From: Streptomyces sp. adm13(2018)
GTDB taxonomy: Bacteria > Actinomycetota > Actinomycetes > Streptomycetales > Streptomycetaceae
Direction: 5' to 3'
DNA: 41,635 nucleotides
Assembly (NCBI RefSeq): GCF_008042145.1
Contig: NZ_RDBH01000116.1
Span: 922-42,556, forward strand
Under the pieces are notes generated by a model, which was given only the letters and a program-made list of their open reading frames with translations, made no database searches and was not told the DNA's origin. The position numbers were made by a program, and so were the translations under genes. Positions 9,610 through 18,707 of the stretch are shown piece after piece (position 1 is the first letter of the stretch; the number at the start of each line of letters is the position of its first letter).

Positions 9610-10659
9610 TCAGGCGGGCACGGTGCACTCGAAGGCGTGGAGGTACGCGTTGACCGGGCGGATCTCGCCGATGACGAGCCCGGCGTCGGTCAGCCGGTCG
9701 ACCATGCTCTGCCGGGTGTGCTTCGCCCCGCCGACGTTGAGGAGCAGCAGCAGGTCCATCGCGGTGGTGAACCGCATGGACGGGGTGTCGTCCACCAGGT
9801 TCTCGATGACGACGACCCGGGCGCCGGGGCGGGCCGCCCGGCGGACGTTGGCGAGCGCCCTGCGGGTGCTGTCGTCGTCCCACTCCAGGATGTTCTTGAT
9901 GATGTACACGTCCGCCTCGACCGGGATGTCCTCGCGGCAGTCGCCGGCGACGACGCGGACGCGGGAGCTCAGCCCGCCGCCGTCCCGGAGGCGCGGATCG
10001 GCGTTCTCGACCACGCCGGGGAGGTCGAGCAGGGTGCCCCTCAGGTCGGGGTGGCGCTCCAGCAGACTGGCCAGGACGTGGCCCTGGCCGCCGCCGATGT
10101 CGGCGACGGAGGAGGCCTCCCGCAGGTCGAGCAGGTCGGCGACGTCCTGGGCGGACTGCCGGCTCGACGTGGTCATGGCCCGGTTGAAGACGTACGCGGA
10201 CTCGGGCGCCTCCTCGTTCAGGTAGGGGAAGAACTCCCTGCCGAACACGTTCTCGAAGACGTTGTCGCCGGAGCGGACGGCCTCGTCGAGCTTCGGCCAC
10301 ACGTCCCAGGTCCACGGCTCGGTGCACCACAGGGCGATGTAGCGGAGGCTGCGCGGGTCGTCCTCGCGCAGCAGCCGGGACATCTCCGTGTGGGCGAAGG
10401 TGCCGTCGGGGTTCTCCGTGAAGACGCCCTGGCAGGACAGTGCCCGCAGGAGGCGCAGCAGGGTCCGGGGCTGGGCCTGTACCGCGGTGGCCAGGTCCTC
10501 CGCGGTCATGGGGGTGTCGCCGAGGGCGTCCGCGACGCCGAGGCGGACGGCAGCGCGGACGGCGGCGGCGCAGGCCGCCCCGAACACGAGCTCCCTGAGC
10601 CGCATGGGCGGCGGAGGGGCCGGATCGACGGTCCGGGATACCGGGTCAACAGTGGTCAT
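9610..10659 (-). CDS. SAM-dependent O-methyltransferase beside the pigment cluster
   Basis: The product is 349 residues, the size of polyketide O-methyltransferases (TcmN/TcmO, DnrK and hydroxyneurosporene families). It has an N-terminal winged-helix dimerisation domain (residues about 20-110, with LGVADALGD and LLRLLRALSCQGVF). The Rossmann domain carries SAM motif I VADIGGGQGHVL (around 183-195) and motif IV VYIIKNILEWDDD (around 250-262). Most relatives read LHDWDD there with the general-base His; here that His is missing. The ATG at 10659 has AAGGCG upstream. It converges on the pigment operon, so pigment methylation is plausible but unproven; a separate role is possible. Confidence 0.85.
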   Translation of the reverse strand: MTTVDPVSRTVDPAPPPPMRLRELVFGAACAAAVRAAVRLGVADALGDTPMTAEDLATAVQAQPRTLLRLLRALSCQGVFTENPDGTFAHTEMSRLLREDDPRSLRYIALWCTEPWTWDVWPKLDEAVRSGDNVFENVFGREFFPYLNEEAPESAYVFNRAMTTSSRQSAQDVADLLDLREASSVADIGGGQGHVLASLLERHPDLRGTLLDLPGVVENADPRLRDGGGLSSRVRVVAGDCREDIPVEADVYIIKNILEWDDDSTRRALANVRRAARPGARVVVIENLVDDTPSMRFTTAMDLLLLLNVGGAKHTRQSMVDRLTDAGLVIGEIRPVNAYLHAFECTVPA

Positions 10660-10714
10660 CTGTCGCCTTGTCTGTGCGGTGGTGCCGTGGATGGGGTGCG
10701 GGGGGGGGCAGTCG

Positions 10715-11773
10715 TCAGCAGAGGCCGGCGGGCTCGGAGACCCCGCAGGTGTTGCCGCGGAAGGTGTTGCCCTGGCCGGTGTCCCGGTTGGCGAGGTCGG
10801 CCGCGCCGTTGCGGAGCACGACGTTGTCGCGGATCTCGTTGCGCTCGTTGAGGGCGCCCACGAAGCTCTTGAAGAGGACGATGCCTCCGGACAGGGGGGA
10901 GGTGCCGACGTTGTCCTCGATCCGGTTCTCGGCCACCAGCGTCTCCTCGGCGCCGGTGAGGACGATGCCCGAGCCCTGCAGGAAGGGCAGGCGGGGCGTC
11001 TTGGGGCACAGCTTGTTGTTGGCGTGGACGTGGTTGCGGCGCAGGGTCATGGCGCCGGCGCGCGGGGTGGACTCGTCGCCCACGACGAACACGGCGGCGC
11101 AGTTGCCGGTCGCCTCGTTGCGTTCGACGGTGAGGTTCCGCAGGCGTCGGACGGTGACGCCGATGCGGTTGCCCGAGACGCGGTTGTGGCTGATCACCGT
11201 GCCGCGGGCGTCGACGGCGCCGGCCTCCGTGTCGGTGGTGTTGGAGACGAACAGTCCGGCGTCGGCGTTGTCACGGGCGGTGTTGTGGGTCAGGGAGCTG
11301 CGGACGGACCGCTCCAGGGCGATGCCCCAGTTGCCGTTCTTCTCGGCGGTGACCCGCTGGACCCTCAGCCGGTCGGTCCGCGAGGCCCACAGTCCGTTCT
11401 TGGTGAAGCCCTTGAGGGTGAGCGAGCGTACGGTGACGCCCTCGGCGGGCCGGTCGGCGGTGCCGGTCACACAGACGCCGTGGCCCGCCTTCGCGCAGGT
11501 GTCGGCGCCGTCGCCGGGCACGAGGACGGTGGGGAAGACGGTCGAGCCCCGCAGGGTCAGGTTCGACGTGGTGATGCGGACGCTCTCGCGATAGGTCCCG
11601 GGGGAGAGCACGACCGTGTCCCCGGGCTTCGCCGCGTCCACGGCTTTCTGAATCGATTCGCCGGGCTTGACCCGGTGCACCGTCCGGTGGTCGGCCGTCG
11701 GAACGGCGGCCCCCATCCCCGAGACCACGAGGGTCACGGTGCATGCCAGGTAGGCGATCTGTCGTCTGGTCAT
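10715..11773 (-). CDS. Secreted right-handed beta-helix (pectate-lyase-like) protein
   Basis: The product is 352 residues. A signal peptide covers about residues 1-25 (MTRRQIAYLACTVTLVVSGM). The entry motif HRVKPGESIQKAVDAAKPGD and VVLSPGTYRES are typical of NosD/pectin-lyase-like beta-helix proteins. Many degenerate 20-25-residue turns follow (for example NLTLRGS, VTVRSLTLKGF, NLTVERNEATGN, TLVAENRIEDNVG). Cys residues are paired toward the C-terminus (NTCGVSEPAGLC). No membrane anchor is visible, so it is probably released. Such proteins bind or cleave polysaccharides, but no catalytic set could be assigned. It is read in the same direction as the methyltransferase, 55 bp upstream of it, and might share a transcript. 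Confidence 0.85.
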   Translation of the reverse strand: MTRRQIAYLACTVTLVVSGMGAAVPTADHRTVHRVKPGESIQKAVDAAKPGDTVVLSPGTYRESVRITTSNLTLRGSTVFPTVLVPGDGADTCAKAGHGVCVTGTADRPAEGVTVRSLTLKGFTKNGLWASRTDRLRVQRVTAEKNGNWGIALERSVRSSLTHNTARDNADAGLFVSNTTDTEAGAVDARGTVISHNRVSGNRIGVTVRRLRNLTVERNEATGNCAAVFVVGDESTPRAGAMTLRRNHVHANNKLCPKTPRLPFLQGSGIVLTGAEETLVAENRIEDNVGTSPLSGGIVLFKSFVGALNERNEIRDNVVLRNGAADLANRDTGQGNTFRGNTCGVSEPAGLC

Positions 11774-12035
11774 ACGGGGAAGCTAAGAGCGGGTGCACGG
11801 CCCCGCCACCGCTGATCCTCCAGGCGGACCTAGGCATACCTCCCTGCGGTCCACGCGCCGGGCGTGGCGCGCGGCCGCGGGGCCGGATCGATGCTCCGGC
11901 GCGGAGCACGGTCGGCCGGGGGGCGCGTCCGGAGTGGAGGGGGTGGTCGGATGCGCTCGTGGTGGGTGGTGGTGGCGGTACGCCTGGGCACGGTGCCGAC
12001 CGGAAGCGGAGACGGGCGGGGCGGGGAGATACAGC

Positions 12036-13043
12036 TTGTTGTGCCCCTGCGGCGCGTTCTCCGTGGCGCTCGTCGCTCTCGCGCAGGCGGCCGGGATCTC
12101 GCCGTCCATGCCGAACCCGGACGGTTCGCGGTCCGACGTCAACGGAGACTTCCGCTCCCAGGGATACGCCAACCTCCTCGGCGGCCTGTTCCAGGCCCTG
12201 CCCTCCGGCGGCTCGATGTCCCGCACCGGCGTCGCGGTCTCCGCCGGGGCCCGCACCCGCTGGGCCGGGGTGATCTCCGGCGTCTTCCTCGCCCTCGTCG
12301 TCCTGCTGTGCGGGTCACTCGCCGAACGCATCCCGATGCCGGTCATCGGCGGCCTGATCCTCGTCGTCGGCGGCGAGCTGATCTGGGGCAAGCTCCGGGA
12401 CATCCGCCTCGTGCTCCGCACCTCCCGGATGTCGTCGGCGGCGATGCTCCTCACCTTCCTCGCCACCACCCAGCTCCCCCTCCAGCAGGCCATCGTCCTG
12501 GGCGCCGTCCTGTCCCTGCTGCTCTTCTGCGCCCAGGCAGCGCGCCAGGCCAAGGTCGTCGCCCTGGACCGGGGCGAGGACGGCGCCTGGCGCACCGCCG
12601 ACCCGCCGAAGCTACTGCCGCCCGGCGAGGTCACCGTCCTCGACTACGCCGGCGTGTCCTTCTTCGCCGAGCTCCCCCGTATCGAAGCCCAACTGCCCGA
12701 CCCGGCCGGAGCCCGCGACGCCGTCCTCGTGCTCGTCGTACGGACCGTGCCGGACGTGCCGTCCTCGGCCGTGATCAAGCTCCTCGACCGCTACGCCCGC
12801 ACGCTCGCCGACGCCGGAGGCCGGCTCGTCCTGGCCGGGGCCACGCCCCCGCTCGTACGGGCCCTGGAAGCGTCCGGACTGAGCGAGCGGCTCGGTGAGG
12901 ACGGAGTCGTACCCGCCCAGCCCGAGCTGTTCGCAGCCCTGCGCACGGCGGCCGCCTACGGGCACGCCTGGATCGCCGCGCGGCAGCGGGCGGGCCGCGA
13001 CCCCGGAGCTGCCTCGGACAGCGAACCGACCGGACGTTCATAG
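12036..13043 (+). pseudogene. 5'-truncated SulP-family anion transporter with intact STAS domain
   Basis: The frame begins to resemble SulP/SLC26 permeases near 12051 (ALAQAAGISPSMPNPDG, then GDFRSQGYANLLGG, SGGSMSRTGVAVSAGAR, IPMPVIGGLILVVGGELIWG). It continues through the last transmembrane helices and a C-terminal STAS domain (VTVLDYAGVSFFAELPRIE ... LVLAGATPPLVRALEASGL). Full-length relatives carry roughly 200-250 further residues with the first half of the transmembrane core. Those are absent, and the preceding 260 bp show no matching sequence in any frame. There is no good ATG with RBS; only TTG codons at 12036 and 12039 are near the breakpoint. I call it a decayed remnant. A short expressed C-terminal fragment cannot be excluded. 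Confidence 0.8.
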
Positions 13044-13108
13044 CAAAGTGCGCATACCGTCATCCGGTGCTGAGATGGACCGAACGCCGCCGCAGAACGG
13101 AGCAAGAG

Positions 13109-14926
13109 ATGAGCGCCCTGCCCTTCGAGGACACCACAGACTTCGACAACGCCGACCGCGGATTCATCGGTGCGCTGACCCCCGGCGTTGTCGAGTCGGC
13201 GCAGGGCCGCGTCGTCTATGACAGCGACGCCTACGGCTTCCTCCAGGGCGAGTGCCCCGACACAGCGAACCCGAGCCTGTGGCGACAGGCACAGCTTGCC
13301 TCGAAGCAGGGCCTGTATGAGGTCACCGACGGGATCTACCAGGTCCGAGGCCTCGACCTGTCCAACATGACGCTCGTCGAGGGCGAGCGCGGTGTGGTCG
13401 TCATCGACCCGCTGATCTCAGTCGAAACCGCTGCCTCCGCACTAGCCCTCTACCGCGAGCACCGCGGTGACCGACCGGTCACCGGGCTGATCTACACCCA
13501 CTCGCACGGCGACCACTTCGGCGGCGCCCGCGGGGTGCTGCCGCGCGGCACCGAGGAAGGAGTGCCGGTCCTCGCCCCGGCCGGTTTCCTGGAGCACGCG
13601 GTCAGCGAGAACGTCTACGCGGGCAACGCCATGACCCGTCGCGCGGTCTTCATGTACGGCGACCGGCTGCCCAAGGCGCCCGACGGCCAGATCGGCGCCG
13701 GCCTCGGCATGACCACCTCCACCGGAACCATCACGCTCATCCCGCCCACCGTCGACATCACCGCAACCGGTCAGCAGGAGACGGTCGACGGCGTCCGCAT
13801 CGTCTTCCAGCTCACCCCCGGCACCGAAGCCCCTGCGGAGATGAACTTCCTCTTCCCCGACCACCGCGCCCTGTGCCTGGCGGAGAACGCCACCCACAAC
13901 ATGCACAACATCCTGACCCTGCGCGGCGCCGTCGTGCGCGACTCCCGCATCTGGTCGCGCTACCTCGACGAGGCCGTCGACCTCTTCGACGGGCAGTACG
14001 ACGTCGCCTTCGCCTCCCACCACTGGCCGACCTGGGGCCACGACAACGTGGTGCGGTTCCTCTCCGAACAGCGCGACCTCTACGCCTACATGCACGACCA
14101 GACCCTGCGCCTGCTCAACAGCGGCCTGACGGGACCCGAGATCGCCGAAGAGATCCAGCTCCCGCCCGCCCTGGAAAGCGCCTGGCACACCCGCGGCTAC
14201 TACGGATCCCTCAGCCACAACGTCAAAGCGATCTACCAGCGCTACCTCGGCTGGTTCAACGGCAACGCCGCCACCCTCTGGGAGCACCCGCCCGTCGAAC
14301 TCGCCAAGCGGTACATCGACCTCGCCGGCGGCCCCGAGCGGGCCCTGGCCAAGGCCCGCGACTACATCGAGCAGGGCGACCTCCGCTTCGCCGCCACCCT
14401 TCTCAACCACCTCGTCTTCGCCAACGGCGGCGACGAGGAGGCCAAGGAGACTCTCGCGCAGGTCTACACCCGGCTCGGCCACGGCGCCGAGAACGGCACC
14501 TGGCGCAACTTCTACCTCACCTCCGCCATGGAACTACGCCACGGCGAGAACACCGCACTGCTCGACGCCGCCAACCCCGAAATGCTGATGGCGCTCACTA
14601 CCGGCATGCTCCTCGACTCCCTCGCCATCCGCATCGACGGCCCGCGCGCCTGGAACGAGGACCTCACCCTCGACCTCGTCCTCACCGACGAAGACGCCCG
14701 CCACCGCCTCACCCTCCACAACGGCGCCCTCACCCACCGCACACTGGGCCGCGCCCCCCGCAGCCCCGCCGGCCTCACCCTCACCCTCACCAAGCCCCAG
14801 CTCCTGGGCGTCCTCGCGGGCAAGGGCCTCGACGGCATCACCACCGGCGGCGACCCCGCCCTGCTCGACCGCCTCTTCTCCTACGTCACCCAGCCCGACC
14901 CCGGCTTCCCCATCGTCACCCCGTGA
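13109..14926 (+). CDS. Linear alkylsulfatase, metallo-beta-lactamase fold (SdsA1/BDS1 family)
   Basis: The product is 605 residues from the ATG at 13109, which has GGAGCAAGAG upstream; a more upstream in-frame GTG exists without an RBS. It has the binuclear Zn motif HSHGDH (His131, His133, Asp135, His136 in YTHSHGDHFGGARG). Further metal ligands lie in the segment LAENATHNMHN (around 255-265), and the typical HHWPTWG sits near 310. The alkylsulfatase dimerisation domain (about 375-490) and the C-terminal SCP2-like substrate-binding domain (about 495-600) follow. The family hydrolyses sulfate esters of alkyl chains such as dodecyl sulfate, releasing sulfate and alcohol. No Sec signal is seen. 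It stands alone and converges with the following operon. Confidence 0.95.
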   Translation: MSALPFEDTTDFDNADRGFIGALTPGVVESAQGRVVYDSDAYGFLQGECPDTANPSLWRQAQLASKQGLYEVTDGIYQVRGLDLSNMTLVEGERGVVVIDPLISVETAASALALYREHRGDRPVTGLIYTHSHGDHFGGARGVLPRGTEEGVPVLAPAGFLEHAVSENVYAGNAMTRRAVFMYGDRLPKAPDGQIGAGLGMTTSTGTITLIPPTVDITATGQQETVDGVRIVFQLTPGTEAPAEMNFLFPDHRALCLAENATHNMHNILTLRGAVVRDSRIWSRYLDEAVDLFDGQYDVAFASHHWPTWGHDNVVRFLSEQRDLYAYMHDQTLRLLNSGLTGPEIAEEIQLPPALESAWHTRGYYGSLSHNVKAIYQRYLGWFNGNAATLWEHPPVELAKRYIDLAGGPERALAKARDYIEQGDLRFAATLLNHLVFANGGDEEAKETLAQVYTRLGHGAENGTWRNFYLTSAMELRHGENTALLDAANPEMLMALTTGMLLDSLAIRIDGPRAWNEDLTLDLVLTDEDARHRLTLHNGALTHRTLGRAPRSPAGLTLTLTKPQLLGVLAGKGLDGITTGGDPALLDRLFSYVTQPDPGFPIVTP

Positions 14927-15110
14927 GAACACTTCCGCCGTAGCCTGACGACCGTTCGCGTAGAGCCCTGCGACCGGGTTGAAGTCGGCGATCGCCGCGT
15001 ACGCACGGCCTTCCGGTCCAGAACGAGTTCCGTCACTGGCCCGGAACCCACCTCCGCAGGCTTCGGGCGGCTGGGACGGCGCCGGAGCCGACGGAGGGGA
15101 ACGTGCACCC

Positions 15111-15791
15111 TCAGGCCGTCAGACCGCTCACCGCGTCGCCGATGTACTTGGCGCCGAGGACGATCAGGACCGTGGTCATGATGGCGGCGTTGTGGGTGGC
15201 CATCCATGCCTTCCACTCGCCGAGCACCTTCACCGACTTCTCGCCGCCGAGGAAGTAGACGCCGAGTGGCAGCAGGGTGCACAGGGACGCGATCAGCACC
15301 ATCAGGGCGGCGGCGACAGTCTTGCCGCCGGCGGAGGCGGTGCTGGCGGCGATGGAGACGGCGCCGCCGACCGCCAGGACCAGGTTCTTGGGGTTGGCGA
15401 CGGCGAGCGCGGCGGCGAGTCCGGCCGATTTGCCCGGGGTGAAGGTGTCGATCGCCTTCATCCAGCCAGGCGGCTCGGCCGCGCGGCCCTCCCGGGGCCG
15501 GTCCTTCCACTGCTTGACGCCCATGAGCAGGAACAGCACGCCAAGTCCCAGCTTCAGCCACAGCGTCCAGGAAGCCGGCCCGTCGTCGCCGCCCGAGGCG
15601 TCCCCGCCCGAGCCGGCGAGGACGACCACGGTGACGAGCGCCGCGAGCGAGACCACCCAGCCCGCCGTGAAGGCGACGCCGTTGCCCCGGCCCTTCGGGG
15701 TGGCCAGCATCAGGATCACGGCGATCAGCGGCAGGGGGCTGATGGCGATGCCGACCGCGGAGGCGAGCATCCCTCCGATGGCGTCTCCCAT
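15111..15791 (-). CDS. GAP/Sap-family integral membrane protein
   Basis: The product is 226 residues. The ATG at 15791 has GAGGTAACG just upstream. About six transmembrane segments are visible: residues 5-28 (LASAVGIAISPLPLIAVILM), 36-58, 75-92 (WLKLGLGVLFLLMGVKQW), 122-145, 150-178 and 203-220. The pattern TPGKSAGLAAALAVANPKN resembles GAP/Sap proteins (Pfam Sap, sulfolipid-1-addressing) and distantly LysE-type exporters. The substrate is unknown. It is the third gene of an operon, 7 bp after the second, so it may export a product related to the DUF1254 proteins. Confidence 0.85.
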   Translation of the reverse strand: MGDAIGGMLASAVGIAISPLPLIAVILMLATPKGRGNGVAFTAGWVVSLAALVTVVVLAGSGGDASGGDDGPASWTLWLKLGLGVLFLLMGVKQWKDRPREGRAAEPPGWMKAIDTFTPGKSAGLAAALAVANPKNLVLAVGGAVSIAASTASAGGKTVAAALMVLIASLCTLLPLGVYFLGGEKSVKVLGEWKAWMATHNAAIMTTVLIVLGAKYIGDAVSGLTA

Positions 15792-15798
15792 CGTTACC

Positions 15799-17151
15799 TC
15801 ACTTCCTCGCGGTGATGGGCGGCAGCCTGTAGGTGCCGTCGAGGACGGACGGGCCGGGCGTGTAGAGGCGGATCATGGGGCGGAAGTCGCCGGCGGGGGC
15901 GGGCAGCCAGTTCGCCGCCTCGGCCGGGTCCTCGGGGCGCTCGCGCTGGATGACGACAGTGAGGGAGCCGTCCTCGCCGTACACCAGGCCGGGGGTGCGG
16001 TCTCCGAGCGAGTACCGGCCGGCCGGGTTGTCGACGAGGTAGTAGTCGGGGGTGTCGTACATGGTCACCGACCAGAACGACTCGACAGGCGGCGGCTGTT
16101 CGAAGCGCAGGGTGTAGGACCGGGATCCGTTCAGCTGCTCGCCGTCGGCGTCGGTGAAGGTGTGCGCGTACACCGCTTCGTAGCCGTGGTTGCCCCACAG
16201 CGCGGAGCGTGCCGCGCCGGCCCGGACGAGGTAGGACGCTGCCCGGTCCGCGATCCGCCACTGCGGGGTGTCCAGCGTTCCGACGCCGTGGTGGTCGAGG
16301 TTGTAGTCGAACAGGTGTGGGTTCATCACCCAGGCCCCCGGAGGGCGGTCCCCTTCGGCGGGCGGATTCGCCGCTGCCTCGACCCGTGCCTTGCCGGTCA
16401 CGAGCCCTTCGGTGAGGGCTTTGACGAGGGCGGGTTCGGCGTTCACGTACGGCGAGGGTCCCTCTTCGAGGAGCCCCAGCGGCTGGAAGCGTTCCTGGTG
16501 GTCCTGGTCGGGGCCGGCGGGTGGGAAGTCGGCCATCCACACGCGCAGCTGCTCGTAGAAGCGCAGCTCTTCGGGTACGTCGGGATCCGGCGTCGGCAGA
16601 CCGGTCCGGTGGGTCGCCTTGTCGAGCGGGGTGAGCGTGAGCTGTTGCTGGAGGGCGCGTACGCGGGGCATGTCCTCGGGGCCGTCGCAGGCGTTGCGGC
16701 CGACGACGGAGATCACCGCGGTCGGGGCCTCGATCACCCCGCGCACCCCGTCGGGTGCGGTGCCGGACCAACCGGGCGGAGCGATGAGCCAGTCGCCTTC
16801 CTCCGTCCCGGTGGCGCGCTTCCCGAGGTAGGCGAAGTTGTTGCTCCACACGTCCACGAACTGCAGGACGTAGTACGCACCGGCGGTGTCCGGGACATGA
16901 AGCAGGACGGGGCCGCCGGAGAGGTCGACCTGGGCGATCGAGTACACGGTGTCGTTGTTCACGGACACGAAGTGGGCGTCCGGGGTGGCCAGTTTCGTGG
17001 AGTGGCCGAACCGGTTGAAGGGGGTGGGAGGCAGCGAGCCGAAGCCCTTGTGCATGAAGGCGGAGATCATCGATACGTCGAAGACGAGGGGGTAGCCGTA
17101 GACGTACGCGTCTGCGGCCAGGTCGGCCAGGTTGCCGGTCGGGTGGGGCAC
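15799..17151 (-). CDS. DUF1254/DUF1214 protein (copy 2)
   Basis: The product is 450 residues. It starts at GTG 17151 with GAGAGGA upstream. The N-terminal DUF1254 domain (around residues 30-180) shows AYVYGYPLVFDVSMI, VNNDTVYSIAQVDLS and VLHVPDTAGAYYVLQFVD-like segments. The C-terminal DUF1214 domain (around 320-440) shows FWSVTMYDTPDYYLVDN, YSLGDRTPG and NWLPAPAGDFRPMIRLY. Function is unknown; members are widespread in soil bacteria. It lies 14 bp from the upstream paralog, so the two are surely cotranscribed and may form a heteromer. No signal peptide is seen. Confidence 0.9.
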   Translation of the reverse strand: MPHPTGNLADLAADAYVYGYPLVFDVSMISAFMHKGFGSLPPTPFNRFGHSTKLATPDAHFVSVNNDTVYSIAQVDLSGGPVLLHVPDTAGAYYVLQFVDVWSNNFAYLGKRATGTEEGDWLIAPPGWSGTAPDGVRGVIEAPTAVISVVGRNACDGPEDMPRVRALQQQLTLTPLDKATHRTGLPTPDPDVPEELRFYEQLRVWMADFPPAGPDQDHQERFQPLGLLEEGPSPYVNAEPALVKALTEGLVTGKARVEAAANPPAEGDRPPGAWVMNPHLFDYNLDHHGVGTLDTPQWRIADRAASYLVRAGAARSALWGNHGYEAVYAHTFTDADGEQLNGSRSYTLRFEQPPPVESFWSVTMYDTPDYYLVDNPAGRYSLGDRTPGLVYGEDGSLTVVIQRERPEDPAEAANWLPAPAGDFRPMIRLYTPGPSVLDGTYRLPPITARK

Positions 17152-17165
17152 GACGGGGTCCTCTC

Positions 17166-18476
17166 TCAGGTTTCGACGCTCAGGGCGGGCAGGGACCAGG
17201 AGCCGTCGAGCACGGAGGCGTCGGGGCCGTACACGCGGATGGCGATGGTGAAGGGGCCGTCGGGCGCGGGCAGCCAGTTCGCCGCCTGCTTCGGGTCGGT
17301 CGGGCGGTCCTTGCGTACGTACAGGGTGAGGCCGCCGTCGTCGTCGACCAGTCCGGGGGTGCGGTCACCGATGGAGTAGCGGTCGATCTCGTTGGCGACG
17401 AGGAGCCGCTCGGGCAGTCGGTACATCGTCGCCGACCAGAAGTAGCGTGCCGGCGGCAGCGCCCCGGGGGCGAAACGAATGACGTGGTCGTGCGTGGCGG
17501 CGTTCGGCGGCCGGTTGCCCTGGTCGTCCCGGGCCCAGCCCGCGTACCAGGCCTCCGCCGCCGGCAGTCCGTAGAGGCCCTTGTCGACGCCCACCGCGCG
17601 GGTCAGGTAGTCGGTGCCGTGCTCGGCGCGGGTGCCGAACCAGTGGGTCGAGTCGGCCGCGTCCTTCTTCGCCTCCTCCAGGCGGGCACGGGCGTCCTCG
17701 ATGCCCTCCTCGACGGCGGCGCGGATCTCCGGCTTCAGCGCGGCGGGCTCGAACTCCCCGCTGCCCCGCACACCGAGCGCGGCCAGCCGGCCGCGCAGTT
17801 CCCGCTCGGCGCCGAGGATGGGGAAGAACTGGAGCAGGAAGTCCAGGAGGGTGAAGAACTCGACGGTGCCGAGGTCCTCCTCCCGCCAGACGGGCCACAC
17901 CGGTTCGTCGACCGGCGGTGGTGCGCCGGTGCCGGTGAACTCCGACAGCGGACGCAGCCGGTACCGCTCCTGGATGTCCCGCAAGGCCGGTACGTCGTCG
18001 GGGCCGGCCACAGACGTACGGCCCAGGATCCCGACGAGGAAGGTTGCGGCGCGCAGCACGCCCGTGACGCCCTCGGGGGCCACGCCGTCCCACCCGGGCC
18101 CGGCGACCAGGTAGTCGCCCGCCTCCGAGCCGGTCGTACGGGCGCCGACGTAGCCGACGTACGAGGTGTCCAGGTCGTGCAAGGGCAGGACGTAGTACCG
18201 GTCCACGGCCGGAACCGAGACCACATAGGGCTCCGCCCTCAGGTCCAGCCACGCCCACGAGTACGGAGTGTCGTTGTTCGGGGTCACCACGTCCGTATTG
18301 GCCGGGGTGAACGGCTCCGCGTAGTGGCGGAAGCGCCCGAACCCGCCCACGTACCGGGGATCGTCCTGATCGACCGCCTGCGGATACATCGTCCGGTAGT
18401 TCTGCAGGAGCGCGTATCCCCAGGTCCAGCCCTCGGCCGCGGCGCTCCGCGCCTCCTCGACGGTCAGCTCCGGCAC
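17166..18476 (-). CDS. DUF1254/DUF1214 protein (copy 1)
   Basis: The product is 436 residues. It starts at GTG 18476 with GGTGAGGAG about 6 nt upstream. The DUF1254 segment (VVTPNNDTPYSWAWLDLRAE, around residues 60-80) and DUF1214 segment (FWSATMYRLPERLLVANE, YSIGDRTPGL, NWLPAPDGPFTIAIRVYG) match the downstream paralog in layout but differ clearly in sequence. This suggests an old duplication kept for distinct roles. It is first in a three-gene operon behind a 25-bp dyad and AT-rich promoter region. No signal peptide is visible. Confidence 0.9.
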   Translation of the reverse strand: MPELTVEEARSAAAEGWTWGYALLQNYRTMYPQAVDQDDPRYVGGFGRFRHYAEPFTPANTDVVTPNNDTPYSWAWLDLRAEPYVVSVPAVDRYYVLPLHDLDTSYVGYVGARTTGSEAGDYLVAGPGWDGVAPEGVTGVLRAATFLVGILGRTSVAGPDDVPALRDIQERYRLRPLSEFTGTGAPPPVDEPVWPVWREEDLGTVEFFTLLDFLLQFFPILGAERELRGRLAALGVRGSGEFEPAALKPEIRAAVEEGIEDARARLEEAKKDAADSTHWFGTRAEHGTDYLTRAVGVDKGLYGLPAAEAWYAGWARDDQGNRPPNAATHDHVIRFAPGALPPARYFWSATMYRLPERLLVANEIDRYSIGDRTPGLVDDDGGLTLYVRKDRPTDPKQAANWLPAPDGPFTIAIRVYGPDASVLDGSWSLPALSVET

Positions 18477-18496
18477 AACGCTCTCCTCACCTTTTT

Positions 18497-18521
18497 ATGA
18501 TGTTTTGCCGTAAACTTTCAT
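18497..18521 (-). promoter_or_regulatory. 25-bp imperfect dyad, candidate operator of the DUF1254 operon
   Basis: The sequence is symmetric about 18509: the outer arms ATGA/TCAT are exact, and the inner TTT/AAA blocks match, giving 8 of 12 arm positions paired. It is unusually AT-rich for this genome and lies 20-45 nt upstream of the GTG at 18476, where an operator overlapping a promoter would be expected. Confidence 0.5.
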
Positions 18522-18707
18522 ACTTGCCCCCCGGCCGCATCCGGAGCTCGCCCCGCGCCCCGCCGCGCCACGCGCCGAGCCGACGGGGCGCACCCCTCAG
18601 CGGACGACGGGAGCCGCTCCCGGGGACCCCGCAACGCCAAGGCGCCGGGCGTCCCGGTCCGGGCGCACGAGGAAGGCCGCCAGGAGGCCGGGTGACGGCA
18701 GCGAGCA

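Noticed and set aside
10700..10708. Run of nine G just downstream of the beta-helix gene
   Set aside because: It lies outside coding sequence, so phase variation by slippage has no visible target; could be a sequencing-prone homopolymer.
11774..12035. Possible missing N-terminal half of the SulP transporter
   Set aside because: No frame in this stretch shows transmembrane segments or SulP motifs, so the missing half is deleted rather than frameshifted.
14927..15036. Minus-strand GTG start with VTELVLDRKAVR and, in a shifted frame, IADFNPVAGLYANG
   Set aside because: It looks like the start of a broken gene with an RBS-like GGAGGT upstream, but it is only about 35 codons, frameshifted and matches no family I know.
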